A DNA stretch of 64,000 nucleotides from Clostridiales bacterium PH28_bin88 (GTDB taxonomy: Bacteria; Bacillota; PH28-bin88): the NCBI GenBank assembly GCA_000987045.1, contig LAKY01000054.1:1-64000 (forward strand). The letters are read 5' to 3'. Numbering within the stretch: the first letter of the stretch is position 1; every line of letters starts with the position of its first letter. A model generated the notes under the pieces. The model saw nothing but the letters and a program-made list of their open reading frames with translations. It was not told the origin of the DNA and made no database searches. Shown piece by piece: positions 1 to 9,294 of the stretch. A program made the translations under genes and the position numbers.

Positions 1-442
1 GAGGTAATCAAATGTATAATTATACATTTCTTAATGAACTGGCGCTAACTGACTACCCCCCTAAATAGAATTCACATACAACACCACCATGAGCCTCCGG
101 CTCACAGGTATGAAATGAAAATCTATGGGATTTTCGTGTAAAAAAAAATTCCCTACAAGCAGGGAATTTATTTTTTGTGCTGAATATTATAAATCAACTG
201 GTAGTGACCAGTAGTGATAACTAAGTACACAGAGCCTGGAGCCAGCCATGACGTCTGAGGAGGGGTTGAATGATTGTTTAGAGCCAGGTAATTCTAGTGA
301 TACCTACCGTTGGGAGGTGACATGCTCAAGAATTAATGGTCATAACAAGTAGTTACCACGTAAACGTTGCCGCATAACTGTTACACCTATGATTATCTTT
401 CTCTTAGGAGGGGAGGAAAAATGGGCGAATGGGGGATAGAGA
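1..442. other. Intergenic region with palindrome and terminator, no gene
   Basis: No convincing coding frame is present. At 10-29 there is a perfect 20-bp palindrome with the core TGTATAATTATACA, which looks like an operator. A small hairpin (TGAGCC/GGCTCA) lies at 90-104. A bidirectional terminator sits at 146-176. The stretch 180-400 has no structure I recognise. A strong Shine-Dalgarno at 407-417 precedes a 13-residue frame (421-462) that overlaps the next gene in another frame. Confidence 0.6.
146..176. terminator. Bidirectional intrinsic terminator
   Basis: A perfect 9-bp stem (AAATTCCCT 146-154, AGGGAATTT 161-169) with a six-base loop is followed by a T-run to 176 and preceded by an A-run from 139. 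It can therefore stop transcription from either side. It probably closes a gene lying left of the window. Confidence 0.75.
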
Positions 443-1684
443 TTGGATGTAACGATCTGTAACTTGGCTGTGTGTGGGGGGGGGAACGGGGCTCATGCGG
501 TAATCCCCATTGCCCGGCGGAATGTGCGAGGACGGCTTACCGTCTATGCCCCTTATGCCGACGAAGCAAAAAGGTTAGAGGATGGTGCGCGAGTCAATGA
601 AGGGATCGAACTGGTTGGGTTGCACCAAGGCCTAAAAGGAAAGCCGGATCGGGTCAGCAAAACCCCACAGGAGGTTGTGGCGGAGGCGGAAATGGTTTTA
701 ATAGTGGCTCCGGCTTTTGCTCACGAGAACATGTTGCGGGAAATGGCGCCTTACCTGAAAGAGAACGTGTTGCTTGGAGCGATGCCTGCCCGCAGCGGTT
801 TTGAGTACATGGCCTCCCGGATCCTGCGTGAGGCTCACAAAAACCACGCCGTGATCTTCGCCATGCAAACCCTTCCCTGGGCCTGTCGCCTGGTGGGATA
901 TGGTCAAAAGGTAAAGATACTGGGACAAAAGGAACGGGTTGGGGTTGCTGCCATCCCTGCGACGGCTGCCCCCGGGGTGGCTGAACTGCTTACAAGGCTG
1001 CTAGGGGTGGAGATCTATCCTATGAGACACATGCTTGCTAACTCCTTGGCCAATGTGGGCCAAATTGTCCATCCAGGCATTATGTATGGTTTGTTCAAAA
1101 ACTTCAGCGGGGAAACCTTTATGGAGGATGCAATCCCTCTCTTTTACCATGGGGTGGATGAGGATATTGTCGAATTATTGCAACGAATGTCCGATGAAAT
1201 TCTCCAGCTAACCAAAAGCATTCAGGCCCGTTTCCCCGGGGTAAGGCTGGACGATGTCCTTCCCCTCAAAGAGTGGCTGCGGACGTCATACGCCGGGTCC
1301 ATTGCGGATCCTTCCACGCTTCTGACTTGTTTTACAACCAACCGGGCCTATGATGGTTTGAAAGCGCCGATGCGGCCGACGGGAACTGGATTTTTTGTCC
1401 CTGATTTTACTAGCCGGTACCTGGTGGAGGATGTCCCGATGGGACTACTTGTGACCAGGGCTATCGCTCAACTTGCGGGGGTATCAACTCCCATCATTGA
1501 CGAAGTGCTGGCAGCCACCAGTCGATGGTTGCAGCAGGAGTATCTTGTAAGCGGAAAGCTGGTGGGCAAGGATCTTAAGCCGACCAGAATACCACAGAAC
1601 TACGGTATTTCCAGCCTGGAACAACTAGTCCAGGTGACCACTCAGGGATGGTCTCTACAGTTAGAAAATGGAGGAGCGGCTTAG
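443..1684 (+). CDS. NAD/NADP octopine/nopaline dehydrogenase family protein
   Basis: The 413-residue protein belongs to the opine dehydrogenase family, which reversibly couples an amino acid and a 2-oxo acid with NAD(P)H. A Rossmann motif, GGGNGAHA, occupies residues 12-19, and the C-terminal half matches the octopine dehydrogenase helical domain in length and style. The start is TTG at 443, directly after an in-frame stop at 437, with GGGGG at 431-435 as a possible ribosome site. The strongest Shine-Dalgarno instead feeds ATG 421 in another frame, so translational coupling or a small sequencing shift is possible. It lies 54 bp before a B12 mutase fusion and probably shares its transcript. 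I infer a role in breaking down or making an amino-acid conjugate; the substrate cannot be read from the sequence. Confidence 0.75.
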   Translation: MDVTICNLAVCGGGNGAHAVIPIARRNVRGRLTVYAPYADEAKRLEDGARVNEGIELVGLHQGLKGKPDRVSKTPQEVVAEAEMVLIVAPAFAHENMLREMAPYLKENVLLGAMPARSGFEYMASRILREAHKNHAVIFAMQTLPWACRLVGYGQKVKILGQKERVGVAAIPATAAPGVAELLTRLLGVEIYPMRHMLANSLANVGQIVHPGIMYGLFKNFSGETFMEDAIPLFYHGVDEDIVELLQRMSDEILQLTKSIQARFPGVRLDDVLPLKEWLRTSYAGSIADPSTLLTCFTTNRAYDGLKAPMRPTGTGFFVPDFTSRYLVEDVPMGLLVTRAIAQLAGVSTPIIDEVLAATSRWLQQEYLVSGKLVGKDLKPTRIPQNYGISSLEQLVQVTTQGWSLQLENGGAA

Positions 1685-1738
1685 CCAGGCTGCAGATCAT
1701 ACTCCAAAAAAAGCAACTCAAACAGGGAGGAATCAGTC

Positions 1739-4700
1739 TTGGTGGAGGAACGTAAACGGGTGATGGTGGGATCGATTGGTGACTGTGTCCATTCATTGGG
1801 AGTGGAGTCTTTTGCCGAGTGGATGGAAGACAAAGGATTGGGCTATGTGGCGGTGAAATTGGGCCCTGCTGTACCCATTCAAGAAGTTATCAACAAAATC
1901 AGAGAGGCTCGACCAGCTGTGGTGGGTATTTCCAGCCGGCTGGGAGACCTGCATGTTGATAAACTGGTGGGCGAGTTTATTGAAAAAGCATTGGTATATG
2001 GATTAGATCCAAAGGTAAGCGGCATCCGCTATTGTTTCGGCGGTCTCAGGCCCGCAGCCAACCTTGTGCGAGCGATGACCGGGGTACCTGTGCTGGAAGA
2101 TAAATTTTCACCTCCGGAAGGCCAGAACTACGACCTGGATGAGGTGGCTCGGGAATACCAGACTAAACTTCACTTCCAGGGTTTTTTTGAACTCATCGTT
2201 GACGATTATGTCACCATGGAGGAACTGGAACGGTTTGCACAGGGCCTGCCACCAGTAGAACAACAAGCGTTCCAGTGGTCGGACGATTTGCTGGAGCGTA
2301 TCAGACAGGTGCGGGAGAAAGAAAACCGCCCGGTGCTACGGGCCCATATCGGAATTGCCGCCGAAACTATTGATCCTACAGTAGATGATATCCAAAAAGT
2401 AGCTGATGCCCACGCCCTGGAAATAGTCTCCCTGGGTCCGGACCAACCAAGTCAGGCCTTCCTGGCTAAGTTTCTCCGGCGAGAAGAAGATCCCGATAAA
2501 TACCTTAAGGGACAGGGTGGGGTTCCCATTCGTACCAGAGAAGACCTCATCCGGCTAAAGGAGGCTACAAAACGGGGAAACTGGCCCATGACCAGAATTT
2601 ATTCGGGTACCGATGAACTGTTGGAGTTGGCAAAGATTTTTGAGGAAGCCTTTCATATGCCCTTTCCGGCCGTGCCGATCTTTTTTTACAATGAACTGGA
2701 CGGGCGGGGCCCTATCGCCATCCGCGAGGGGTTTGATGAGCATTTTGCAGTGATCCGGTGGTGGGCTTCTGTCGACAAGCCGTTGGAGATCAACGACCCC
2801 CACCAATGGCAACTGCGTAACTGTTCCGATGACATGTATGTAGTGGATCATGTTATCTGTGGAGTGGTTGCCCTTATATGCGGGATTAAAAACTATATTA
2901 TGCAGTTGATGTTTGACCTGCCGCCGGAGATTTCTGCCCGGAACGACCTGGCCAAGATGAAAGCAGCCTATGAACTGATCGAACCTCTGACCCGCCATTT
3001 TGAGTTCAATATTATCAAGGAGACCCGCGGCGGGCTGTCCAGTTTCCCGCCCAATCTGGATGAAGCCAAGGGCCACCTGGCCGTTACCACTCACTGGCAG
3101 ATGTACATGGAACCGGATATTGTTCATGTTGTGAGTTTCCCGGAAGCCCATCATGAAGCCAAGGCCCGGGATATTATCGAAAGCTGCGATATCGTCAAAC
3201 AGGTATTCCGTGATTTTTATAAAGGAGAACAGCCGGATATCTGGTCCGATCCAAAACTGGTAGCTCGCAAGGAAGAACTGAAGCGCGGAGCTATGTATAA
3301 TATTTTCCATCTTGCCTTGATGGGCGGCTATGAGGGAGAGGTGACCCTGGAGAATTTCTTTGAGTACGCAGTTTCTCCGGCCGAAGCTGCCCGGCGGGAA
3401 AACCCGGCGGATCGTCGAAAAAACTATGAAACCATGATGCTCGACCTGGTCAAGGAAGCCAATTATCCCAGCGGGCAGTGCGGCATGGTCAGCGCCGATA
3501 CCCTGGACCTCGCTCTGCAGAACGGTTTATTACAGGCGCCCCAGTTGACGGTTTTGGATAAACGTTACGAAATGGTGGGCAGGTGTCGAACCAGAATAGT
3601 AGACGGAGCCTGCCGCATTGATGAGTTTTTGGGACGCAAAGTAGGTGGCGAAATCGAACGCGTGGACCTGGTGCGGCAAAGGGCGCCATGGTTCTTCGAC
3701 AAGACCATCAGCATGGCCAATGATGAATCCTATATCACCGAACTGGCGGAGGACATGGATGAAGCCGTCGCTGCTTCCAGGGAAAAATTGGGTATTTACA
3801 GTTTTGAAAACAAAAAGGTGCTAATGGTGGATTTTGGCAGCACTTTTAGTAAGATCGGTCTTTTCGATACTGCTACCGAGGAGTTCAGCCTTAAATACGT
3901 GCCCACCAATTTGGAAGATCTTCGTTATAGCCTGGCCGATGGACTGGATGTGCTGCAGGAGTGCCAGCAGGCAGGCAACTGGGGTCCTCTCAATCGCAAG
4001 ATGAGCGAGTTCGACATCAAGCTGCCATGCAGTAGTGCCAAAGGCGGTTTGAAAGTAGTTACAGTTTCTTTGGTGAAGGAAGAAAGCGGTTTTGCCGCAG
4101 ACCTGGCTGCTCTCACCGCCGGTGCCAAACTTCTGAATAGCTATGCCGGTCAACTTACTCCGGAGCAGGCGGCAACCATCTATACTCAGGATCAGCCGGA
4201 AATTATCCTTCTGGCCGGGGGCGTCGACCATGGCGGCGACAAGGAGACCCAGGTGCATAATGCCCGGATGCTAGCCAAATACGCAGGCCATGCCACCTAT
4301 GCCAAGTACGGAGTGCCCGTTATCTACGCCGGCAACCGGGATGTGGCCGCCGAGGTGGAAAAAATCTTTAAAGAGGCTGGAGTGGACATCCGCATCACTG
4401 CAAACGTGATGCCCGATGTGAACACCTTTAATATCGAGGCAGTTAATGAAACCATCCGAGAGATATTCCAAACCATTATTATCCGGGGCAAAGGGTTTGA
4501 TGTGGTGGAGGAATACATGAGCGCCAAGTTCATCCCCACTCCCAGGGCAGCCTTCCTCGGCATCAACCTTTTGGCCAAAGGGTTTGGAAAAGAGAAAGGG
4601 ATTGGCAACATCGTGGCCCTGGACATTGGCGGTTGTACTACTGACTTCTACGCCAACGTACTGGAGAATCCATTATACGCCTTCCCATGGGAAGACCCCA

Positions 4701-5383
4701 GACGCCGGGTCAAGCGAACTATCTTGAAGACTCCCAACGCGCCGGTCGCCTACAGGCGGGTGGAAGGTAAGTACGGGTTGAGCTATAACGCTGAGAATCT
4801 GTTGGAGCTGCAGGGTTTCTCCTGTGGACAAGTTAACCGGGAATTAAACCAGTTCTTTAACCAGGAGTTCCCCGATTTTCAGCCCGGTAATGATCCCTAT
4901 AGCCAATTTGCCGTCAGGGAGGACGGTCGCTGGGCTATTGAACTGGAAGCATTGTTGAGGTGGATCCATGCCAACCCCCACACCATGCCCGTTTCTCCCG
5001 AATGGACGACTGTCTACTCGTACCTGGCCAAGGAGATCATGGCCATTGCCACCAGGAATAACGTGGGGTATGTGGTAGAAACGGACACATATTTCCTGCA
5101 GCATGGGGTTAATTTCTTCAACGAGGATTGTACCACCTTACTTATTGGGGGTACTATTTACCATAAATGCAAGGAACAAAGCAAACAAAGCCTGAAAGAT
5201 CTCAAGCTGATCGCTAGTGGGGCTCTATTTAGCACCAAAGAAGAAAAGGTCTTGCGACCAAACGGCAAGGTATTGATGGACGCGTCATACCTGGTTTCCA
5301 TCCTGGGCGGGCTGTACGGTCGCCTGGACCCCGAGCGGGCTCTCCGGGTAATGAAAAAGCATCTGTTGCCCTTGGAGGTATGA
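1739..5383 (+). CDS. Fused cobalamin-binding / GlmE-like mutase / MutL-like ASKHA protein
   Basis: This 1214-residue protein joins three functions that are normally separate. Residues 1-140 form a B12-binding fold with HxxG at H18, SxL at 66-68 and GG at 101-102. Residues about 160-680 resemble the catalytic barrel of glutamate mutase subunit E. Residues about 690-1214 are a MutL/GlmL-like ASKHA ATPase with phosphate motifs DFGST (about 698) and DIGGCTTD (about 962). Glutamate mutase rearranges carbon skeletons with adenosylcobalamin, and GlmL-type proteins are thought to act as helpers or reactivators. The Asp of the canonical DxHxxG motif is Cys16 here, with an Asp one residue earlier. The start is TTG 1739 (or GTG 1742) behind GGGAGG at 1725-1730. 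Substrate is unknown; an amino-acid mutase is the best inference. Confidence 0.75.
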   Translation: MVEERKRVMVGSIGDCVHSLGVESFAEWMEDKGLGYVAVKLGPAVPIQEVINKIREARPAVVGISSRLGDLHVDKLVGEFIEKALVYGLDPKVSGIRYCFGGLRPAANLVRAMTGVPVLEDKFSPPEGQNYDLDEVAREYQTKLHFQGFFELIVDDYVTMEELERFAQGLPPVEQQAFQWSDDLLERIRQVREKENRPVLRAHIGIAAETIDPTVDDIQKVADAHALEIVSLGPDQPSQAFLAKFLRREEDPDKYLKGQGGVPIRTREDLIRLKEATKRGNWPMTRIYSGTDELLELAKIFEEAFHMPFPAVPIFFYNELDGRGPIAIREGFDEHFAVIRWWASVDKPLEINDPHQWQLRNCSDDMYVVDHVICGVVALICGIKNYIMQLMFDLPPEISARNDLAKMKAAYELIEPLTRHFEFNIIKETRGGLSSFPPNLDEAKGHLAVTTHWQMYMEPDIVHVVSFPEAHHEAKARDIIESCDIVKQVFRDFYKGEQPDIWSDPKLVARKEELKRGAMYNIFHLALMGGYEGEVTLENFFEYAVSPAEAARRENPADRRKNYETMMLDLVKEANYPSGQCGMVSADTLDLALQNGLLQAPQLTVLDKRYEMVGRCRTRIVDGACRIDEFLGRKVGGEIERVDLVRQRAPWFFDKTISMANDESYITELAEDMDEAVAASREKLGIYSFENKKVLMVDFGSTFSKIGLFDTATEEFSLKYVPTNLEDLRYSLADGLDVLQECQQAGNWGPLNRKMSEFDIKLPCSSAKGGLKVVTVSLVKEESGFAADLAALTAGAKLLNSYAGQLTPEQAATIYTQDQPEIILLAGGVDHGGDKETQVHNARMLAKYAGHATYAKYGVPVIYAGNRDVAAEVEKIFKEAGVDIRITANVMPDVNTFNIEAVNETIREIFQTIIIRGKGFDVVEEYMSAKFIPTPRAAFLGINLLAKGFGKEKGIGNIVALDIGGCTTDFYANVLENPLYAFPWEDPRRRVKRTILKTPNAPVAYRRVEGKYGLSYNAENLLELQGFSCGQVNRELNQFFNQEFPDFQPGNDPYSQFAVREDGRWAIELEALLRWIHANPHTMPVSPEWTTVYSYLAKEIMAIATRNNVGYVVETDTYFLQHGVNFFNEDCTTLLIGGTIYHKCKEQSKQSLKDLKLIASGALFSTKEEKVLRPNGKVLMDASYLVSILGGLYGRLDPERALRVMKKHLLPLEV

Positions 5384-5673
5384 AACAAAGAAGCAATGGA
5401 AGGCTTGGATAGTAGCGTCTAATTTGGGTTGGCTTTCAAATAACCTGAAGTAAGCAGCTTTCTCCAAGTACTTGTTACCTCCTGTGAGGAATGATATGAT
5501 TTTTGTGACTCCGGCGCGACTGGGAGCGGTGGCAACCACTGCCTGAATCATCCCTGCCAGGGAAAGGGGGACACGCCACTCTCTCAGCGCGCGCGCCTGG
5601 AGTCCGGCTGTGGTGAGGTGAGGAACATGAGCTAAGGCTGACCACTTGTTAATGTGAAAGGAGCAAAAAAAGG
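5384..5673 (+). other. GC-rich, possibly structured leader before the chemoreceptor remnant
   Basis: No gene is visible. The part 5508-5640 is GC-rich and full of short complementary segments, for example GTGG/CCAC and CCCT/AGGG, and ends 30 bp before the chemoreceptor start region. It looks like a structured RNA leader, but it does not match the core of c-di-GMP or cobalamin riboswitches that I know. Confidence 0.3.
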
Positions 5674-7431
5674 ATGGCCAGGAAAAGCAAACGGCGTAAG
5701 GAGACTAGGCTTCCGGAAAACGATGGGGGGTTGACATCCGGCACTGGCGCATCGGGGTCAAGTTAACACTGGGGTTTTTGTTAGTAATGGGTATTTCCGG
5801 TGCAGCCATGGGATCTACTGCCAATAACCTGATACAAATTCAGGCCAAAAGCCAGGAGCTGGAACGACTGAGTGACAGACTTTTGGCGGTGGAAGAAATG
5901 CTTCTCTCATCCGGGAAAAGTTCGGGCTGGTCAGCCGCTTCATGGTGGAGGGCAACGAATCCTACCTTACAACTTACGAGGAAACATCCCGTCGGCTGGA
6001 AGCCATCCAGGGCAAACTGGAGGGAGAATTGACAGACCCGTCCAGTGCGGGACTGGTGAAAGCCATTATCGGATACTCACAGAGCTTTGACAAAGAATAT
6101 AAGGATATGCTGCTTCCGATCCTCCGGGAAGGCCGCGATTCTGGTACGACAAGAACTTTTACTGGTTGGACCTCACCTACTACCAACGTCAGATTGAATC
6201 AGCCAATGAGAAACTGTTGAAAAACATCAAGGGAGAAAGGGAACAGGCCAGCCGATTGGTGTCAACCTACATGGCGGAGGCAGTGAAAACCATGGCGGTG
6301 GCCTTTAACGCAGCGCTGGCCCTGGCGATGCTGATCAGCTACATCCTTAACAGGTGGATTAGCTTGCCGCTGAAGGAAGTGGTGCACTATAGCCAACAGG
6401 TAGCTGCCGGGGATTTTACCGGGCGCGAGTTGTCCGTGCGCCACCGGGACGAGACCGGTCAACAGGTAACCTCCTTTAACGTGATGATGGGAAATGTAAA
6501 AGAAGTAATCCAGCAAGTGGCTGCCAAGGCGGGAGAGGTATCTTCCGCCAACAGCCAGTTGGCCGTTACGATGGAAGGAATCAATAGTACCGCCAAGCAG
6601 GTATCGGCTACGGTGCAGCAGATGGCCCAGGGAGCGGAAGAACAGTCCGGTCATGTAAATGATTCATCCGCCACCGTGGAACTGGTAGCAAACTACGTTG
6701 AGCAGGTAAGAGCAAAAGCGGACCAGATGGACTCATTCTTATCCCGTGCACTGGAAACCTCCGCGGGGGGTCAGGTGGCGGTAAACGAGGCGGTGAGCTA
6801 GATGAAGTCTATTGCTGCGAAAGCTAACCAGTCGGTGGAAGTGGTGCGAGGGCTGGGAGACCGTTCGCGCCGGATCGGGGACATCCTTCCACTTATTACG
6901 GGTGTGGCGGAACAAACCATCCTGTTGGCCATGAACGCGGCTATCGAAGCGGCCCGGGCGGGAGAGCATGGGCGGGGGTTCGCGGTGGTAGCTGAAGAGG
7001 TGCGGAAACTGGCGGAAGAGTCAGCGGATGCAACCGGACAAATCGGGCAACTGCTGGGAGAGATGCGGGGGGATATCATCGAGGCATTAAAAGTGATGGA
7101 GGAAAGCAGAGCGGAGGTCGAGCAGGGTACCGAGGTGATGAACCGGACGGGAGAGGCTTTCAGTCAGTTGGACGAGGTGGTACAGTTATTGGTGAGGCAG
7201 ATTCGGGAAGTGGCAGCCAGAGCGCAGGAGATGGCGGCGACAGGGCAAGAGGCTGCTGCGTCGATCGAGAATATCGCTGCGATTACCGAGCAGGCGGCAG
7301 CAGGCAACCAGGAGGTCAGCGCGGCGGTGGAGGAACAGACGGCTTCTATTGACGAGATAGCCGGTGCGGCTGAAAACCTGGCCCGAATTGCCTCCCAACT
7401 GCAGCAGAGCATTGCTCGTTTCCGGGTTTAA
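5674..7431 (+). pseudogene. Methyl-accepting chemotaxis protein, broken by several frameshifts and a stop
   Basis: The reading frames together encode a chemoreceptor: a basic N-terminus and first membrane segment, a periplasmic four-helix sensor region, a second membrane segment (about 6290-6350), a HAMP domain and a methyl-accepting signalling domain with the conserved hairpin around 6920-7030. The ATG at 5674 has a good ribosome site (AAAGGAG). The frame then breaks near the six-G run at 5725-5730, near 5907-5915 and near 6140-6152, and an in-frame TAG lies at 6799-6801. Four lesions make a functional receptor very unlikely. The sensing target was perhaps the substrate of this locus, but that is inference. 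Confidence 0.85.
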
Positions 7432-7665
7432 AGGGAGACCCGCCGGTAAATTAGGCAACATTTTAGAACCACCAAGTGTAACAATTTTTGATATTTTGCG
7501 ATCTCTGGCAGGATTATGGGGGTCCGATCTCGAATACCATTAAATAAAGGGAGAATTTTGCCGGAGTGGTCATTACCTGTTACATCATTCAAAGGGATAG
7601 CTTCAACTGTTGGCGATGCTGGTAGTATCCTGTGGTTAACTCTTATGATTAGGAGGTGTCTATGG

Positions 7666-8418
7666 TTGATTTCACTGAATAGTCCGACCCCGTTGTACCA
7701 GCAAATCAAGGATATCTTGCGCCACCAGATCGAAAGGGGTGAGTTGGAGCCGGGAAGCCAGATTCCATCGGAACGGGAGATTTGCCAACGTTATAATCTA
7801 AGCCGCACTACCGTACGCCAGGCCATCAACGAAGCGGCAGCTGAAGGCTTATTGTATCGAGTTCAAGGCAAGGGAACTTTTGTGGCCAAACCCAAAATCG
7901 CGCAGAGTTTATTTCGGATGACCAGCTTCAAGGATACCATCAGGGCTCGAGGACTTACTCCAAGTATTCAGGTGCTTGAAGCCCATAACCTGCCGGCGGA
8001 TTTTGAGACTGCCAAGCTGTTGAATATTGATGTCCATGAGGAAATTACTAGAATTGTGTTATTGGGTTATGCTGACCGGGAACCAATCGTGTATTACCAC
8101 GCCTTTTTGCCCGTGGCCATCGGTAAAGAAGTAGCTCAGATGGCCCAAGTGTGGGCAAGGGAAGGCAAAGCCTTTTCTACCTATGACCTTTACCCCCGGC
8201 GGGAGGGCTTTATTCCGCATATCACCAATCAAACCTTTGAAGCTGCTTTGGCGGATAAAAGTACGGCGAAGATTCTAGGCATCAAAGTGGGGGACCCGAT
8301 TTTCATCGTGATCTCCATAACTTACGCGAAGGATAACCGCCCGATGGAGTTTAAACGAGCCATCTACCGGGGCGATAAGTTTAAATTCAACATTGTTCGA
8401 CAACATCCCTTATTTTAG
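7666..8418 (+). CDS. GntR family transcriptional regulator, HutC type
   Basis: The N-terminal winged helix (residues about 5-70, with a PSEREICQRYNLSRTTVRQA recognition segment) and the C-terminal UTRA ligand-binding domain define a HutC-subfamily repressor of about 250 residues. I chose TTG 7666 because AGGAGG at 7651-7656 lies nine bases upstream and the protein then begins just before the HTH; the open frame runs further upstream but without similarity. It stands before the hydrolase and ABC transporter genes, and probably responds to the imported compound. Its gene ends about 30 bp before the hydrolase start. Confidence 0.85.
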   Translation: MISLNSPTPLYQQIKDILRHQIERGELEPGSQIPSEREICQRYNLSRTTVRQAINEAAAEGLLYRVQGKGTFVAKPKIAQSLFRMTSFKDTIRARGLTPSIQVLEAHNLPADFETAKLLNIDVHEEITRIVLLGYADREPIVYYHAFLPVAIGKEVAQMAQVWAREGKAFSTYDLYPRREGFIPHITNQTFEAALADKSTAKILGIKVGDPIFIVISITYAKDNRPMEFKRAIYRGDKFKFNIVRQHPLF

Positions 8419-8449
8419 TATCGATGCTACCCGAAAGGAGAGATTGCCT

Positions 8450-9214
8450 GTGCGACCCTTAATCGGCGTCACATGCGCGGCGGATAATGAAAATAACCGC
8501 TCACTGCTACTCCAAAACCCCATCTTTTTTCTCAATCAATCCTACATTAGCGCTCTTAGCCGGGCAGGGGCGGTACCTCTGATCATTCCCATTCTGGATC
8601 TGTCCGAAATATCGGGATATGTAGAGCTCCTGGACGGGTTGCTGATTACTGGTGGCGGAAATGTCCTGCCCCCGGAGGTGCTTCGGGAACCCAAATTACC
8701 TGACTTGCAAAGCCAGCAGCCACGACGCTATGTTTTCGAGCAAGGTTTGATCCGGGCGGCGCTAGATCGGGATATGCCCGTGCTGGGGATTTGCCGCGGG
8801 CACCAAATGATTAATGAAGTTAGCGGGGGTAGCCTGTACTTGCGCATATCCATGGAACTTCCATCTGTAATCAACCACCAGCAGGGCGAGATTCCTGGTC
8901 ATATTCCTACCCATAAAATCAAGTTGTTGCCAGGGACCAAATTGCAGCGACTTCTTGGCGTGGATAAAATCGCAACCAACAGTTTTCATCTGCAGGCAGT
9001 AAAGGAAGTGGGAGACGGCTTTGTGGTCAGCGCGCAGTCCGAGGATGGAGTGGTAGAGGCCATCGAAAGTACCATGCACCGCTTTGTTATGGGACTACAG
9101 TTTCACCCTGAATTACACCATGATCAGCCTGTTCTGGCCAACATATTTAATGCCTTGGTAGACGAGGCCCAAAATTATCGTCAAATTAAGTGTGGGATGG
9201 TCTCCAATCTTTAG
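8450..9214 (+). CDS. Class-I glutamine-amidotransferase-like gamma-glutamyl hydrolase (peptidase C26, PuuD-like)
   Basis: The 254-residue protein carries the nucleophile elbow GICRGHQ and the distal QFHPE of the C26/PuuD family, so Cys and His of the triad are present. PuuD cleaves gamma-glutamyl-GABA and relatives remove gamma-glutamyl groups from amino compounds. GTG 8450 is preferred because AAGGAG at 8435-8440 is nine bases away; TTG 8444 would be only three bases away. Placement between a HutC regulator and a peptide transporter suggests hydrolysis of an imported gamma-glutamyl conjugate. The exact substrate is not determined. Confidence 0.8.
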   Translation: MRPLIGVTCAADNENNRSLLLQNPIFFLNQSYISALSRAGAVPLIIPILDLSEISGYVELLDGLLITGGGNVLPPEVLREPKLPDLQSQQPRRYVFEQGLIRAALDRDMPVLGICRGHQMINEVSGGSLYLRISMELPSVINHQQGEIPGHIPTHKIKLLPGTKLQRLLGVDKIATNSFHLQAVKEVGDGFVVSAQSEDGVVEAIESTMHRFVMGLQFHPELHHDQPVLANIFNALVDEAQNYRQIKCGMVSNL

Positions 9215-9294
9215 TTGATTTTTGATGAAAGGAGGGTTGGAGAGGAAAGGTCAGCAGCTGGAAACAATTTTAAATAAGAAAGGAAGATGGATTG

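Noticed and set aside
2555..3310. A 251-codon open frame on the minus strand within the mutase fusion
   Set aside because: It lies wholly antisense to a conserved protein, and I see no ribosome site or family resemblance.
5508..5640. c-di-GMP or cobalamin riboswitch
   Set aside because: Chemoreceptor and B12 context made both attractive, but the conserved cores of these classes are not present; I keep it only as an unnamed structured leader.
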